In this document: piece after piece, positions 1 through 12,789 of the stretch
How the letters are laid out: every line of letters starts with the position of its first letter
Position numbering within the stretch: position 1 is the stretch's first letter
Source: Rhodamnia argentea
Lineage: Eukaryota > Streptophyta > Magnoliopsida > Myrtales > Myrtaceae
Assembly (NCBI RefSeq): GCF_020921035.1
Contig: NC_063152.1
Span: 27,651,903-27,715,902, forward strand
Length of the DNA: 64,000 nt
Direction of reading: 5' to 3'
Notes under the pieces: model-generated
What the model was told of the DNA's origin: nothing
The model's input: only the letters and a program-made list of their open reading frames with translations
The model's database searches: none
Program-made: the position numbers and the translations under genes

Positions 1-3000
1 AAATTGGCTAATCAAAAGAGTGCTGTTTTTTTTTTTTTCATTTGTCTTGTTTCTTCACATTAGTTATAGGAGAAATCCATTAGTCGTAAGTTCGACGATA
101 AATATAAGCAAGTAAGACATCATTATTGGTGATTATGCGGTTGAATAATTGGTAAAATATGTCTTAAGGACAGGCTCCGGAAAACATTGGAATCTTGATG
201 AGCACGACCTGGCGCAATTAACTTGGATTCTCCAATTTGGGACTGTGCATTAACCATTCAACTTGCGAAAAAGATCCGGATCATCTCTTCGCAGATTTCT
301 TCCTTTGCAGAGAAGAGCTTAAGTTTGGAGTGAAGCAGAAGCATGATCAGACCAAATGCTAGCTGCATAGAGTGTGATTCAAATCTCCTCTTTTGAGTCC
401 ATTTAAAGACAAACAACCCTAATGGCTGGATTAACTTAATCCGAACTTAACAGAAAAATTTGTGAAAGTTTCTGAAACAGGAGACATGGCCCTGTTTCTG
501 TTCCTTTCTGAGAGAGAGAGGACATGATAGAACTCCAACTCGATCAAAGGAAGAAATGTCAAAAAGCTGATGCACGCTCCAACCCAAGAACACATGTACT
601 TTATCAAGTGACATAAAACATACACGTTCACCAACAAAGAACAGAAACAGAGGTCGTGCATTGCAGGAGCACGCCAAGAGTAAAAAGAAAGGAAGAGAGG
701 ACTCTGTGAGAGAGAGACTGCACCGGCCATTCCACCTTGCTATCACCTGATGCCATCTCTCTCCCTCTCTCTCTCTCTCTCTCTGTGGGTGAGTCATTCA
801 TGACATTTTGTGCAAGACAGTCTCAGTGTCTGCAAATGTTGTCTTCCTTGGACAGAGAAAGCAATTATGCTTCACCTGTTCCTTGGTACACTGTATTTAA
901 TCCCCAAAGGCCCTCTCTGACTCCTTCAAAAGGTTTACAGTTAGCATTTTCTAATTTTTAATTTTCTTTTCTTTTTTGTATTTTCTGAGTATGAACTTCA
1001 TTTGTTCTTGGTAACCTTTCCAATATCAATTTGCTAGAGCTCTCTGGATGACCCACATAACATGGAGATGAAACTCTCGAGGACCACCGAAGCGATGATA
1101 TCGAGAACGATTTTCTTCTATTGTCGTGTTTTTGTACGAGTGAAAGAAGTTTTTGTGAATTGATTTTTTCGGACTTTTGCGCGTTTTGTTTGTTGAAAAT
1201 GATGAGCCGTCGGAAAATCATTTATGATCAAAGAAAATATACATGCTTAAAAATTTTTTAAAAATGAATTACTTAATCTAAAAAAGGGAAAATCATTTTC
1301 TCGAAGAATTATTTCTCACAAAGTATTTTCCTTTATCATGCACTTTTCTCCAAAACAAACACATCTTGATTGTACCTTTCCTTCTCGATGATCAACATGT
1401 CGACAGGTATTTATTAAATGCATCATCAGAAAAAGTTAGTATCCGGAAAATCGAAAGTTTTTCTTTTTTTGATTTATGAACAAGTGCTCCAAGAATACCC
1501 ATTAATAAAATCCTTAAATCTTATTTACCCTCGTCTCATCACTTAAAGACAAACACATCACAATTCAAAGTATCTTTCCACAATATATCGTAACGAGTCA
1601 TTTACACATTATCACGTTCTATCAAAATACTTTTTTAATACCAATTACGACAATCCTGAAACTCCTATTCACCCTTATCCAACCAAATGAAGACAACACA
1701 TCAAAATTCGATATATCTCGTCGAAATACATCTTCTTCTTTGTGTTATGATCTCTTCGATAACAAGTGCAAACCCCGAGATGCCAAAGTCAAAGCAGCGT
1801 TTGGGGTCAACGCAATAATATAGTACCTCGAGCATAGGGCGTGCTCCATATCTGCATGCGATTTGCAACCCTAGAGCTGGAAATCATGTGGGCATGCGAT
1901 AATAACGCAAATTAAGATTTGTAAAGTAGAGATAATGAGGTTGTCGTGCATATTCCATCTTTATTTTTAAAAAAAATTGCGATTTATCTTTGTGGCTTCG
2001 GGAAGATATTATGGTACTTATGTGGGACAAAAATCATTCTCTTTGATCATAAAGAAAGCATAACATTATCCTCATCATTCAGCAAGTACAGCTATGTATC
2101 TTTTAAATAAATAAATAAATAAAAGTTTGACTTTTGGAAGCTTTAGGAGGTGGGTTTGACCGTCTTATTCCCTCATATTTGTTTTTGCGCATGTCTGTAA
2201 CTCTTAAGTAGCCTGGCATTATAAAACTATGCATTATAACCCAATCCTGGACTTCAATTATTCGTTGCATAATTACATGAACATCCAATTCATATTGGGG
2301 CACTTTCCTTTTACTAAGTGTATTTTTTTTTCTTTTTTAAATTTTATTCTTGATAGGAGGGTCCATCTGATTGTTTCAAAATCTCTAAAGTTCTAGGTGA
2401 AAAATAATAGATTCAAATGATAGAAGCCTGAAATTTGTTGAATCCAATACATCTTTGGTCATATGTAGGAAAGAAGAGTATAGGAGAGGACTTGTGTTTT
2501 CTAACTTGAATATTATGTTACAATCTATGTGCGATCCGTTACTTAAAAAAAAATCGGTTGTTAGAGAAGTTGTTGTTGTTGTTAATATGGTGTATCGGAA
2601 TCCTTCTTTGTAAGAATCGATGAGTTCTTATTGGTATTTTATATGTATAGAGCACTTTGATTCTCGTCTAAAAACCTATATTATCGTCTAAAAATCAGTT
2701 GTTAGAGAAGTTGTTGTTGTCGTTGTCATGACCATTCAACGTTTTACCATTGTTGCCTTTGACAAAGGGCAGGAGATGCTACTCAACCTCAGCGACCGCA
2801 AGTGTTCTAGAGGGTACGGCGGCAAGTGGCGGCAGCGACAACGAGGTGTTGGTGTGGTTGCTCATGATTTTCTGGGCTAATTCTCTAGAAAAACACCAAC
2901 TTTAGATTTGATGACGATTCTGGCCAGAACTAATTTTTGTTTCAGAAAAATCAACTTTAACTCAAGTCCTAAATCTAACCCCCTTAATTTGGATAAAATA

Positions 3001-5300
3001 GTTGTCCAACGTGGCAATTCTAAATTGTCAATAAATCCACGTAACTTGTTGACATGGATTTAAGGCACTATTCATTCTTCTTAGCACGGAATCCCAAGTT
3101 GTTCGTCCCTTTCACCTCAGTCACAACTTGAAGGACGATAGTTAAGGATAGGAGGTAATACGCACCCCTTTGGATTTCAGTGAGACAGCGAATCTGCCAA
3201 GCTCACGACTAGAGCCTTTATTTATTTATTTATTTATTTATTTTGAACAACCCCCACCCCCCGAAGCTTCGAAATAGTAAGGCAAGGTTTTTTTCAAAGA
3301 TATTATTTTGAGGAAATTGTTGCTAAGCACCGATGATGATGTGGCCACATCGATGATGAACAGTGACGGAAGTGAAAAAAAAAAAGACAAGGAGAAAACT
3401 TGGCTTATTATTTCGAAACTTTAGGGGAGGGCTTGGGCTTGCATCAAAAGAACAAGAAAAAAAAAATTCTAGTCGTGACCTTGGTGGATCTTGTCCTAGC
3501 ATCTCTCCATGGGTGGTAGTACACAACTTCAAATTCGGAAGACAGCGAAGGCTTGCGGTGACATGAAGGAGACGATGAATAGCTTAACCGCCCGTCCATC
3601 AAGCTGTGACCGAGGTAAAGTGAATAAACAACTTTGGATTTCATGCGAAGAAGATGATGAATAGTTGCTTAAACCCACGTCAGCATGCCGCATGAAAAGT
3701 TCATATCAGTGAATGAAGGTGGTTAATTTTTATTTTTATTTTTTGTTTTTTGGTCGAAAAAGGGTGGTTGAAAACTTGAAATCTCCATCACGGCAAAAAA
3801 GCAAGTGATTGAAAGAAAGAGCAACGAAGGTATTGGAAAAGGAGCTCTCTTTTTTCTTTTTTTTTGACATATTAAATTCCAAAGACAACATAAGAACCCG
3901 ATATAGTCGAGTATAAGTATAACATATCATTTCTACATGCCATTAAATTGGAATTTCGTCCATTGGCGGCACGATGACAATTCACAAGATAATTCGGTTG
4001 ATTATCTTTTATAGTCTGGAGAATTTTATAATCGGATAAAGGCGCCGACAATTCTCGAATTTTTTCAATTTTTTCAATCTAATCTTTGAGAGAGAGAGAG
4101 AGAACTTTTTTTGTCCGATTCGATCTTGAGTTATGCGATTATTAATTGCAAATTCTTACCTTTGTAAATGTTGTCCCCACCTTCATGGCACACGGAGGGA
4201 GAGAAGAGAGACAGTCTGGCCAAAGGTCGGCAAGGATCATTGGACACCGACGAGACCCTTACCGGTGGTTGGGTGGAAAACAACACGGCCCGTAGCCTTT
4301 GCCTTCACTTTCCGTCCCCCCCCATCTTGCCGTTCCCTCTCGGAATTTTAATCTTTTTTCTTAGGATTTTCAAACTGATTATTTTCTTAACATCCGCATC
4401 AACAATGAGTTAAGCGAGCACGCCGACGACGTCGTATTAACATGATCCATCGCGTCAATACCTTCGTTCTTACATCGAAACCTAAATATAAATTTAAAAA
4501 AAAAAAAGGGGGGGATCAATATTTCGAAAAAAAATAAATGATTTTACTCGTTTTATTTATGTCCTAAAAAGATTCAAGTCAAGTCAAGGATACCTCTATC
4601 GATCTTCAATTGGTCGTTGTAGGACGGTTCGAAATAATACAACACCTAACCGTCGCAAAAGTAGGGACCCTGCTTTATGTCTTGGAGTTAACAGGACTAA
4701 ACGTAGGGCACGATTTGAGGCTGGGCAGCATCATTATGCGCAGCTCAAATTACGACATCAGCTAAAAAATAAAATAAAAAAACAGCCGATGTCCTAAGAT
4801 CAAAAGGAGGAGCTGAAGTTTCACCATCCTAGCACACCGACAGATAGGCCGAATTGGGGTGGAAAGTTTCGGATATAGGTCCCGAGGTGGAGCCGTTTTC
4901 TCAAGACTGCACATAATTCCCCGAATGTTTACATCGATGGTTTAGAAAATTCATTATCCAATCGGAGTTTCAGGCGCCGGCATGCCTGTAACTTTATTTA
5001 TTTTGGCAACTCTACTATATTCCGTCGGTAGTAGACGAGAGTTTCTATTTGAGGATCGTAGGCGTCAAAACTATTTCACACCAAAAGCGTGGGCATAATG
5101 TCCTGTCAAAATGACTTCTGACAAGAGAACGTTCCTGCAGAATAGGGGGCGTCGATCAAAATCATTTCGATCGACTCTAGCTAACAGCAAAAGCGCGTGA
5201 AGAAAAGTACAGCATCGGAGGCGAGTTACGCTAACGAGTCGGAGCTCGCTCGATTAGAAATCCCGCCTCGGTCTCCAAATCAATCGGTCCCGTGCATCGC
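1..5300. other. Gene-poor spacer upstream of the ATL4-like gene
   Basis: I see no supportable gene in this stretch. It is AT-rich, with scattered homopolymers and short microsatellites: CT/GA runs near 763-785 and 4088-4101, and a TTTA run near 3219-3243. A phrase of about 20 bp (TTGTTAGAGAAGTTGTTGTT) occurs at about 2559 and again at about 2698. Open frames here are short, lack recognisable domains and overlap on both strands, as expected by chance. Confidence 0.6.
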
Positions 5301-5639
5301 CGGGATCATTGATTTCCCGGGGGGAGGGGGGGTGTGTGAATTTTAGTGCCGATTTCCAGTTCGAGAGTTTCGCGGACAAATTGAATCGAAGTGAAGATGT
5401 AACGAACTCGAGCGTTCGGAATTTCCTTTTTATGCAATTTTTTTTTCCTTCCTTTTTTTTTTTTGGGGGGCGGGGGAATGTCGATTTTATGAGATGTGAT
5501 GTGTTGCCTGTTGGTTCGACAACGAGAACAAACTTTTACCTCGTCTGGACTCAAGTCATGAAAGAAACATGTCTGTCGCACCATCTCGCGGTCGCGAAGG
5601 GAAAAAAGAAAAAAGAGCATGCACGGACGATCCCTTGTT

Positions 5640-6172
5640 TTGTCTCCTTCTCTCTCTCTCTCTCTCTCTTTCTCGGCGACGCGGGGACGAGGAGAGAAGG
5701 TTGTGGTGCCACGTGCGCCACTCAGCGCACGTTAGCCAGCCCGTCCCCGCCTTCATTCATTTTTCCATCTCCCTCTCTCCCTGTGCAATTCACAGGCGCT
5801 TCGAATTTGCTTAGCTGCATTTACTCTCCCTCTCTCTCTCGTTCAACTCGCAACCACAGAGCCATTTATTAGAGCTCTCTCGGAATTCTCTCCTTCGACA
5901 TCTCATCGTCACCGGGAATTATTGCGCCGCCGCCTCCTCCTCCTCCTCCTCCGCCATAACCTCCGCCGCGCGGGGGCGCTCTCGGCGACAGCTCTCCGTC
6001 CTCTCTCCTACGCTCCGTCGCGTGCCACTCACGTGATCCTCCCCCTCCTCTCCTCTCCTCTCTTTCCCATTGCTGTCGTCGTCGTCGTTGTGTGTTCATA
6101 TATATCTCTCTCTCACTCTCGTACAACTGACCTCCTCTCCCTCCCTCTGTATCTCTCCCCCTCTAGAATAAG
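5640..6172 (+). promoter_or_regulatory. CT-rich promoter/leader of the ATL4-like gene
   Basis: The 530 bp before the ATG at 6173 are very pyrimidine-rich, with a CT microsatellite near 5648-5670 and further CT and TCC runs up to the start codon. Such CT-rich leaders are common in plant genes. The transcription start is not determined. The long overlapping frames here, on both strands, come from this low-complexity composition. Confidence 0.5.
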
Positions 6173-7186
6173 ATGTCCACAGGGCCGCCGTTTTTCCTCA
6201 GCGACGAGACGCGCTCGCCTTCGCCGCCATCTCCTCCTTCGCTGGCCAACCTGAGCCCGAGCATCATCATCACGCTCATGGTCCTCTCCGTCACCATCAT
6301 CGTCACCACCTGCGTCTGCCTCCTCTTCCGTCACCTTCATCGCCTCCCCCTCCCTCCCTGCCTCCTCCACCGCCACCGCCACCCCTCCCCCTCCGCTCCT
6401 CCTCTCCCCACCTCCGCTCCTCCTCCTCCTCCTCTTCATCCGGACACCGCCCATAGCGACTCCTTCATCGACTCGCTCCCTCTCTTCTCATTCTCCTCGG
6501 TGACGCGCCGCTCCTCCGGGGCCGCCGACGGCGACTGCGCTGTCTGCCTCTGCAAGTTCAAGCAGCACGACCTGCTCCGGTTGCTTCCCCTGTGCTGCCA
6601 CGCCTTCCACGCTGAGTGCATCGACACGTGGCTCCAGGCGAACCGCACGTGCCCCCTCTGCCGATCCAACGTCCACGCCTGCGAGGCCGACCTCGAGGCC
6701 CTGCTCCAAGCGTCGGCGAGGATCAACGCCGGCGATGGCGGAGGATCAGGGAGCTTCAGGCTCGAGATCGGCTCCGTGAGCCGTGGCCGATCCTCCGTCG
6801 ACGGCGGCGGAGTCGAGTCGCGGCGGTCCTACTCCATCGGCTCCTTCGACTACGTCGTGGAAGCGGACTCAGAGGTCGCGGTCGCCGGCGATCGGCGGCA
6901 CCGGAGGAGCGTCTCGGACAAGGAGGACGGCGCGGCCCAGCCGGCCTTCGGTGTGGACGCGAGCCTCGCCGCGGACGTCGCCGCAGGGAGGAGCTGGCTC
7001 GGAGAGTACATGGATCGGCTCTCGGCGACGCTCTCTTCGCGGACCGCATCCTTCCGGAGCTCGAGGAGGTTCTTCACGGGCAGCAGCCGCCGGAGCGAGG
7101 TCTCGGGCGTCGGCGAGTGGGACCTGGAGGCGAGCCGTGTGGGCGAAGAAATCAGCGAGCTCTTCCGATGGGTCTCAGGAGTATAA
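6173..7186 (+). CDS. ATL4: RING-H2 E3 ubiquitin ligase, ATL4-type, intronless
   Basis: The 337-residue product is a membrane-anchored E3 ubiquitin ligase of the plant ATL family, which moves ubiquitin from an E2 enzyme to substrates, often in defence or stress signalling. A Ser/Pro-rich N-terminus is followed by one membrane segment (about residues 30-52) and a basic, proline-rich linker. The phrase FIDSLPLFSFSSV (98-110) stands at the GLD-motif position. The RING-H2 domain has metal ligands C122, C125, C141, H143, H146, C149, C160 and C163, with W153 in the E2-contact region. The C-terminal half carries blocks I recall from Arabidopsis ATL4: FRLEIGS, YSIGSFDY, SLAADV, RRFFTGSSRRSE and the final GEEISELFRW. 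No intron is needed, as usual for ATLs. The ATG follows a stop-containing leader and is the natural start. ATL identity is very secure; the exact paralogue is inferred. Confidence 0.93.
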   Translation: MSTGPPFFLSDETRSPSPPSPPSLANLSPSIIITLMVLSVTIIVTTCVCLLFRHLHRLPLPPCLLHRHRHPSPSAPPLPTSAPPPPPLHPDTAHSDSFIDSLPLFSFSSVTRRSSGAADGDCAVCLCKFKQHDLLRLLPLCCHAFHAECIDTWLQANRTCPLCRSNVHACEADLEALLQASARINAGDGGGSGSFRLEIGSVSRGRSSVDGGGVESRRSYSIGSFDYVVEADSEVAVAGDRRHRRSVSDKEDGAAQPAFGVDASLAADVAAGRSWLGEYMDRLSATLSSRTASFRSSRRFFTGSSRRSEVSGVGEWDLEASRVGEEISELFRWVSGV

Positions 7187-9242
7187 TCGGTAAGACGGGA
7201 TTAACACACGCAGACAAATCGCACTTGCTACGTCCCACTCACTTTGGCTGACGTCACTCCCACCTCACTCGGAGCTCATGTAGCGAAACCGGGAGCGGCG
7301 ATAGCAGAAAGAGAGCCAGAGGGGCTCGTGAATCACGAGCTCCGCCCCTATCGCCGGGGGACCAATTAATTCTTTTTTTAAATATTTTTTCTTGTCAATA
7401 TGACTCTCCTTTTTTTTCCCTCTATAAAAAAATTTCCTACGAAGGGCCGAGATCCACTCCCTGTAGAGTTCGGACGGCCGAGATCAGATATAGAAGACAT
7501 GACGTGGCACTACTTACTGTCGCTGGAATTTGCTAGAGGTAAATGAAGGACAACAGCGGTGACCATTAATGGATATGATGGGCGCGCGCAACGGGATAGG
7601 TCACCAACCACTTAATAACAAGAAGGGTGCAAAATTGATTGACAATACCAAAAACCGCACGGCCCCAATTTAATTCCGTAATTAAGATTCTGTCCTGTTT
7701 CTTTAACACTTTTTTTTTTTTTTTGGGCAATTGGGTCCCTGCCCTCTATGTTATCTTCTATTTTCGGGCTAATCTGGTGAATATAGAAGGAATTGAAATT
7801 GGAATTGGAATTGAAATTGCTAGATGCCGTCATGAGGAGAGGGAGAGGGAGATGGGGTTGTTTAATTAGGATTTTTCTCGATTTGTTCAACAAAACGAAA
7901 CCGAATTGGCACGAATTTAGGTCACCACGTCTGCTTCGAGGGTGATCCGGACACCTGTACTCTCACTTGCTCGAGGCTTGTTAGTTATGATTCTATCTAC
8001 TGAATCTAAAATGCTGCATCAAAAACGGCAAACGGAAGTCTAACTAAAAAGAAAAATAAATCCCTTTTACTTGTGACGCGAAACATCGGCGCGAAACGCG
8101 GGCCCAAACGTTGCGGATCGATTCGTTCTTACGTGCAAATTGTCTTATCGTGCCGTGTCGTCTTTGTGGTTTCAGTCTATACTGGGATTGAAGGGGAGGA
8201 GGAAGAAGACGCCTCCTTGCATAAAGTCTTTCTAACTCTTGTGCGGTTTTCCGTCATACGATCGAAACTCCGAGCGACTCACGGATTCACCCCCGTGAAT
8301 TGTTTGCTTCGGATCCTCCTCTGCTTTCCGCTTTTTAATAACCGAAAGAAGGTTCCGACCGACAAAAAGGGAAAAATAACCGAAAGAAGGAAACGAGGAA
8401 AGAAAGAGAGGAAAAAACGCGCGAGCTTGCTTGTGATGCCTCTCGACGAGATCTCGTCATGCTATTGGTTCCGAGTTTGAATCCAAGGTCGACGGGCAGT
8501 CCAAAAAAAATAGGCTGTCCAAACTTGCGGATGAACAGTTCAATTAGTCGCGGACCGGGGATCGGAGAAGTTCTCGTTTTATTGTCGATTCGAAGTGCCT
8601 CGGTGCATCCGGCCAATGTCTTCCCCGTTCAATGGATTCACCATCGGTCGAATGGCGTTACGGTCCTTGGTTCTTAGCACAGGAAGTGGAACGCGGGCAC
8701 AGGTCCCTCTGTCTTTTTTTGCCCAAGGATTTCACGTATTGTGCTCGGGTCCGGCTGGTGTGCCGATATCTTTTTTGGCATGCCGGGTTCGACCCAAGAA
8801 TGCGTATGGAGGGAGGGCCGAGGTTTCGCAGGCTTCCTTCCTTCCTCACAAAGGAAAGCCTTGTGTTTGGTCGGTCCCGGACTGGTGATGTGGGGCGCTA
8901 ATGCAGGAGTGCTTCTCATAGGTCCGCCCGGGACCATGCGAAGACACAGCTTTTGTTCTCGACTTCGAGTTCTTCTGAAACAGTTAGGACGAAGATGATG
9001 CCTCTATAATTAGACAAGAAGTCTCGAACCCTAAATTAGACAGTGGCTCAATCATCAGCTAGCTGCAAATTCTCAAGGGTAAGATCTGGAGTTTGTCGCT
9101 TGTCCCTTTTATCTGTCCAGCTCAACATCAGGTAACATTGAAGTGCAAAATCTATTCTGTCCCTTTGATAACAAAATTCGTGCATTCTCTTCTCGGGCGC
9201 TCCACATTGCTGTCTGTAAGTAGAGAATACAAGGCATTAGCA
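7187..9242. other. Spacer between the ATL4-like and GPI-protein genes
   Basis: I see no recognisable gene. It holds the 3' flank of the ATL gene and a GC-richer stretch at about 8450-9000 in which several frames are open on both strands but show no domain, motif or consistent coding frame. The 3' end of the minus-strand GPI-protein transcript probably lies in 9000-9242. Confidence 0.5.
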
Positions 9243-11969
9243 TTACAAATGCAACAAAAGAATGCACAAACAGTAGAGCGTCGTCATTAAAGTGTTCTTC
9301 AGCATTGCGGTTCTCTTCAGACCGCCGCTGCAAGGATTGCTACTCCCGCTGAAGCAGCCCTTCTTTTGTTTGATCCCGACACCTTGATCTTCGAGAACAA
9401 ACGTGGAATTCGCACGGTCACTGCTGAACAAGACGCACCAGAAGAAGGGGCCCTTGTGAGCCCCGACTAAGCCGACTCCGACCTCTGTGTGCGACTTGTT
9501 TCTCAGGAGAGAGAGGCTCGTCTTGTCTTTCACAAGAACCTGTGAGAAGGCCAGCGACGGCTCGAGGTACTTGGAATGACAACCCACGATTTGGCCGGTT
9601 AGGGTACCGAAAGTCGGTAGCTCGACGCCGCAATTCGGAGCAAATATCTCGGTGAAGTCGTCTTCTGGTACTTTGCAGTGCGGAATGTTGTTAGTGCAGT
9701 TTCCCTTGCATAGCTCGATGTATTGCAAGGCCATGCACCCTATACCCGGGCTGTCATTCAGCACTGGAAGCTTGAGGGCCGTCCTGTTCTTGTTGATCAT
9801 GTCCACAAGATCATTCGCTGGGTTTCCTGCCAGATCTCCACCGTTAGAAAACTGAGAAAGACATGTGCCTGTGCCCTAACGGCACAAGCTCGATAATATA
9901 AAGTTCTTTGTCTATCTTCCAGTGTAGTCGTTCATTTTGCTAGAGCAACATATGGACATTCGGTATCACCTGCACAATCACCCAACTTCAAACCTTATGT
10001 AGCTTTTGTTTTTTGTTTGGCAAAATCCTGAACAAAATCAATACGTTGAATAGCTCTTTCCCTTCGTCTTATACTTCTTCAAAGTACACGACATCATCTG
10101 AGTCAATCAATAGTTGTATATCGTCCATACTAAACCACTCACAGATTTTCAGTAATAATGCATGTGTGTGCTTTCATGAGATCATTGGAACAACATGTGC
10201 TTACATACGTGTAATGAAGCAGATAGAAGGAAGTCTTGACTACTTACAGAAGTTCCCATATAAGAAGAGATGCTTTCAAACTGGGTCATGCATTTAGACT
10301 GATGCAGAGATATAAAATTCAGTTTTTACTTTTCTAAGAGCTAAACATGTTAGAGATGAGCAATTCTAACCATCCTGCAAATTAATTCTATCTAATAACT
10401 AATCTAGAAATGAGCACACGATCTAATCTATGTCCATCTGAAACACTACAGATGCTGCTTTAGCAATGCTCTGGTCGCCGTGATCGGCCATCAAAGATTT
10501 ATTCTGTCACCAATCCCCAATCGTTGTTCAGGTACTTATGCCCTGACCTACTCACCAAGTTCATAAACCTCAGTAGCTTCCGGTCAAATATCAGATTCCT
10601 CTACTTAATCCTTCGCCAAATGGCAAATGTCGAGAAAATAACAGAAAGCAAATAGCAAATTGTCTCAATGTCCAAGTGCTTAGGGGGAAAAAAGATGCAG
10701 GAGGTTTCACTTTTTGAAAATGGAGGCAAGCCTCAAGAGTCGCCTGTGGACGACAACTAAAATCCTTATCGACTTGAGTAGCCTAACATTTGAGGGCCAG
10801 CGGACGACAACTAAAATCCTTGTCGACTTGAGTAGCCTAACATTTGAGGATCATGTTCTCTTATCTTAAAACAGAGAAGATGAACAATTAATCGACATGC
10901 TAAATAATCACGGCTTGTTTGCTTTTGGGATGAATAGAGATTAAATGATCCCTAAAGCCACTTTCAACTGATCTCGGAAGCTGCATCTGATGCAACTTGG
11001 GATAGAGATCAGATATAGAGCTATAAAGCTTGTCCATCCATGGTGGTGAACTACATAGGTCATTGTTTATGAGAATGAATCTCTCGACCAGTGAAGAAAA
11101 GTAAGTGTAGACAATATGTAATACAACTCCGTCTCTTCAGACATGGCATATTCATCTACGCAACACCAAAACGCCAAGGACAATTGACTCGGGTATGTTC
11201 ACCCTCCCCGTTCATGCTACATTCTTTCCACCTGTTTCCGTAAGATTAACTTCTTGAAAGGTCGTTGGCAGTCCCAGAAGAGGCCCTGACTTACAACCAG
11301 CAACTCCGAAAAGCGAAGCTGCTCTCCGCTGTCCACAATAGTTAAATAGATAGTGCCCGCAGAAGGCTACTTGCCAAAGCATCCTCACTGTTTATTCTCG
11401 GTTGTGAGTATTTCCATTTTTTCCACGACGAAAAGCACATTTTTACTCTTTATTTGCATATTGGGCACCAGTGGACATACTAGTGCTGTGTCTCCTGTCT
11501 CCTCAGACGGCGAAAATGAAGAAATCAAACTTTCCATAGCAATTGACAAAACAGGTTCACACTTTTTTACTGGAAAGACCAATTACTTTGGTTATGCCGC
11601 CAAGATAACACTATCAGGATACTACCCTTTTACTTCCTCCCAAGAACGACTTCCGTTGCCGACCCCAATCACATTGGAGTATAACTGAGCGTATGCACTT
11701 TTATAACCCATCGTATTCCTGCGCACAATCTACTCACATCATCTTCACAATCACGCCAGTACAAAGCAACGGAGGCAATTCAACGGAGCATCAAGCCCAA
11801 TTGGCCGATAGGCAAAGTCGAAAGAACGCCACGACAGAATCCATTAAACGTGCGATGGTAACAAAGGGGGAAGCTCACCGTGATTCTTGGAGCAGACCAG
11901 AGCCGCGGCGAGCAGCGAATGACAAAGCACAGCCCACACGCCCGCACCGCGACTCGGCTTCATCGCCAT
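9243..11969 (-). CDS. Uncharacterised plant GPI-anchored protein, two exons
   Basis: Exon 1 is 11969-11879 and exon 2 is 9868-9243, separated by a 2.0-kb intron. Exon 1 ends in phase 1 before GTGAGC, and the acceptor ending CACAG at 9869 restores the frame through a split Gly codon, giving about 238 residues. A nearer AG at 9852 would break the frame. The N-terminus (about residues 10-26) is a hydrophobic signal peptide. The middle holds INKNRTALKLP, GCMALQYIELCKGNC, FAPNCGVELPTFG and NKSHTEVGVGL, with many cysteines and N-glycosylation sites. The C-terminus has a small-residue stretch and then a hydrophobic tail (LMTTLYCLCILLL), as for GPI attachment. I recall this as a conserved plant extracellular family with no firm biochemical role. 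It may be related to the At5g19230-like GPI proteins, which is uncertain. Confidence 0.83.
10748..10850. repeat. 54-bp tandem duplication in intron 1 of the GPI-protein gene
   Basis: Two adjacent copies begin GGACGACAACTAAAATCCTT at 10748 and 10802 and run through GAGTAGCCTAACATTTGAGG. They differ at one site (ATCGACTT against GTCGACTT), so the duplication is recent. Confidence 0.85.
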
Positions 11970-12461
11970 CTTCCGCCCCCCAAAAAAAAAAGCTCGTCCG
12001 GATCAACAAAAAGGGCGGGAGTGAAGTGGAGATGATGCAGGGGGAAAAAAGGCGAAGAAAGAGGAAACCCTAGAGCTTGAGAGAGAAAATGTAAAAGGGG
12101 GTTCGATCCCAACTCATATTCTTCAAAGAAACAGAGCGAAAGGTGAGGATTTGATTAGGGTTTGTTTACATTGTTGGATTGCATTACAGGACATGATTGA
12201 ATGATTGAGCTTCTTTGTTGCAGAGGTCCGGAAAGTGGAGGAGGGAAAGGTGGTCCCTACTAGCCGTTAAGAGGGGAAGGAAGAAATTGTGGGACGCTTT
12301 TCCGACCTCCTTTTTGTCCGAAAGTAAAGGAAAATTGGAGCGAATTCCGAGGTTTGAAAAATTGCCGGGTGGGGCCCACGGCAGGACCCGACATTCATTT
12401 GACTGCCCAAAATAATCCAATGTTGGAGGGCGAAGCCATGTCCTTGTTGGCACTATTTTGG

Positions 12462-12789
12462 AAAGGATAATTGATTCTCGGATTTTCAAGTTTCTATATG
12501 GTCTCTAAACTATGGTTCAAAGTTTCATATTTAATATCGTTCTTGAAAGTTTTAATTTTTTTAATATGATCCTGAACTTTTGATATATGTTCAATTTAGT
12601 CGCTAAGCCGTATGAAAATATTGAAGAAAAAATATATTGTCCCTAAACTTGAATTAGTGAAAGGAACGGTTCGGGGATAAAATTAAATATATACCCAAAA
12701 TTTGAGAATCACATTGAATAATTTTAAAGTTCAAGAGACTTATTGCACATTAGGTTAAAGTTTATGGATCATTTGTATTCTTATCCTTT
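12462..12789. mobile_element. AT-rich MITE-like element with 9-bp terminal inverted repeats
   Basis: It begins AAAGGATAA (12462-12470) and ends TTATCCTTT (12781-12789), a perfect 9-bp inverted pair. Inside are degenerate units of the type 'cctgaacttttgatat ... ttcaatttagtcg', pointing in opposite directions in the two halves. It has no coding capacity. A related partial copy lies at 27640-27782. A target duplication is not clear. Confidence 0.5.

Noticed and set aside
6436..7251. Several long frames on both strands over the ATL4-like gene
   Set aside because: Low-stop shadows caused by high GC content; only the 6173-7186 frame encodes the RING domain.
8450..9000. Multiple overlapping open frames on both strands
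   Set aside because: No single frame stands out and there is no recognisable protein; GC-rich composition explains the openness.
9851..9868. Alternative acceptor at 9852 for exon 2 of the GPI-protein gene
   Set aside because: It would put exon 2 in phase 0 while exon 1 ends in phase 1; the acceptor 17 bases upstream restores the frame.
12095..12118. GGGTTCGATCCC resembling a tRNA T-arm/B box
   Set aside because: No acceptor stem, D-arm or A box at the right distance, and it lies at the probable promoter/5' end of the GPI-protein gene.
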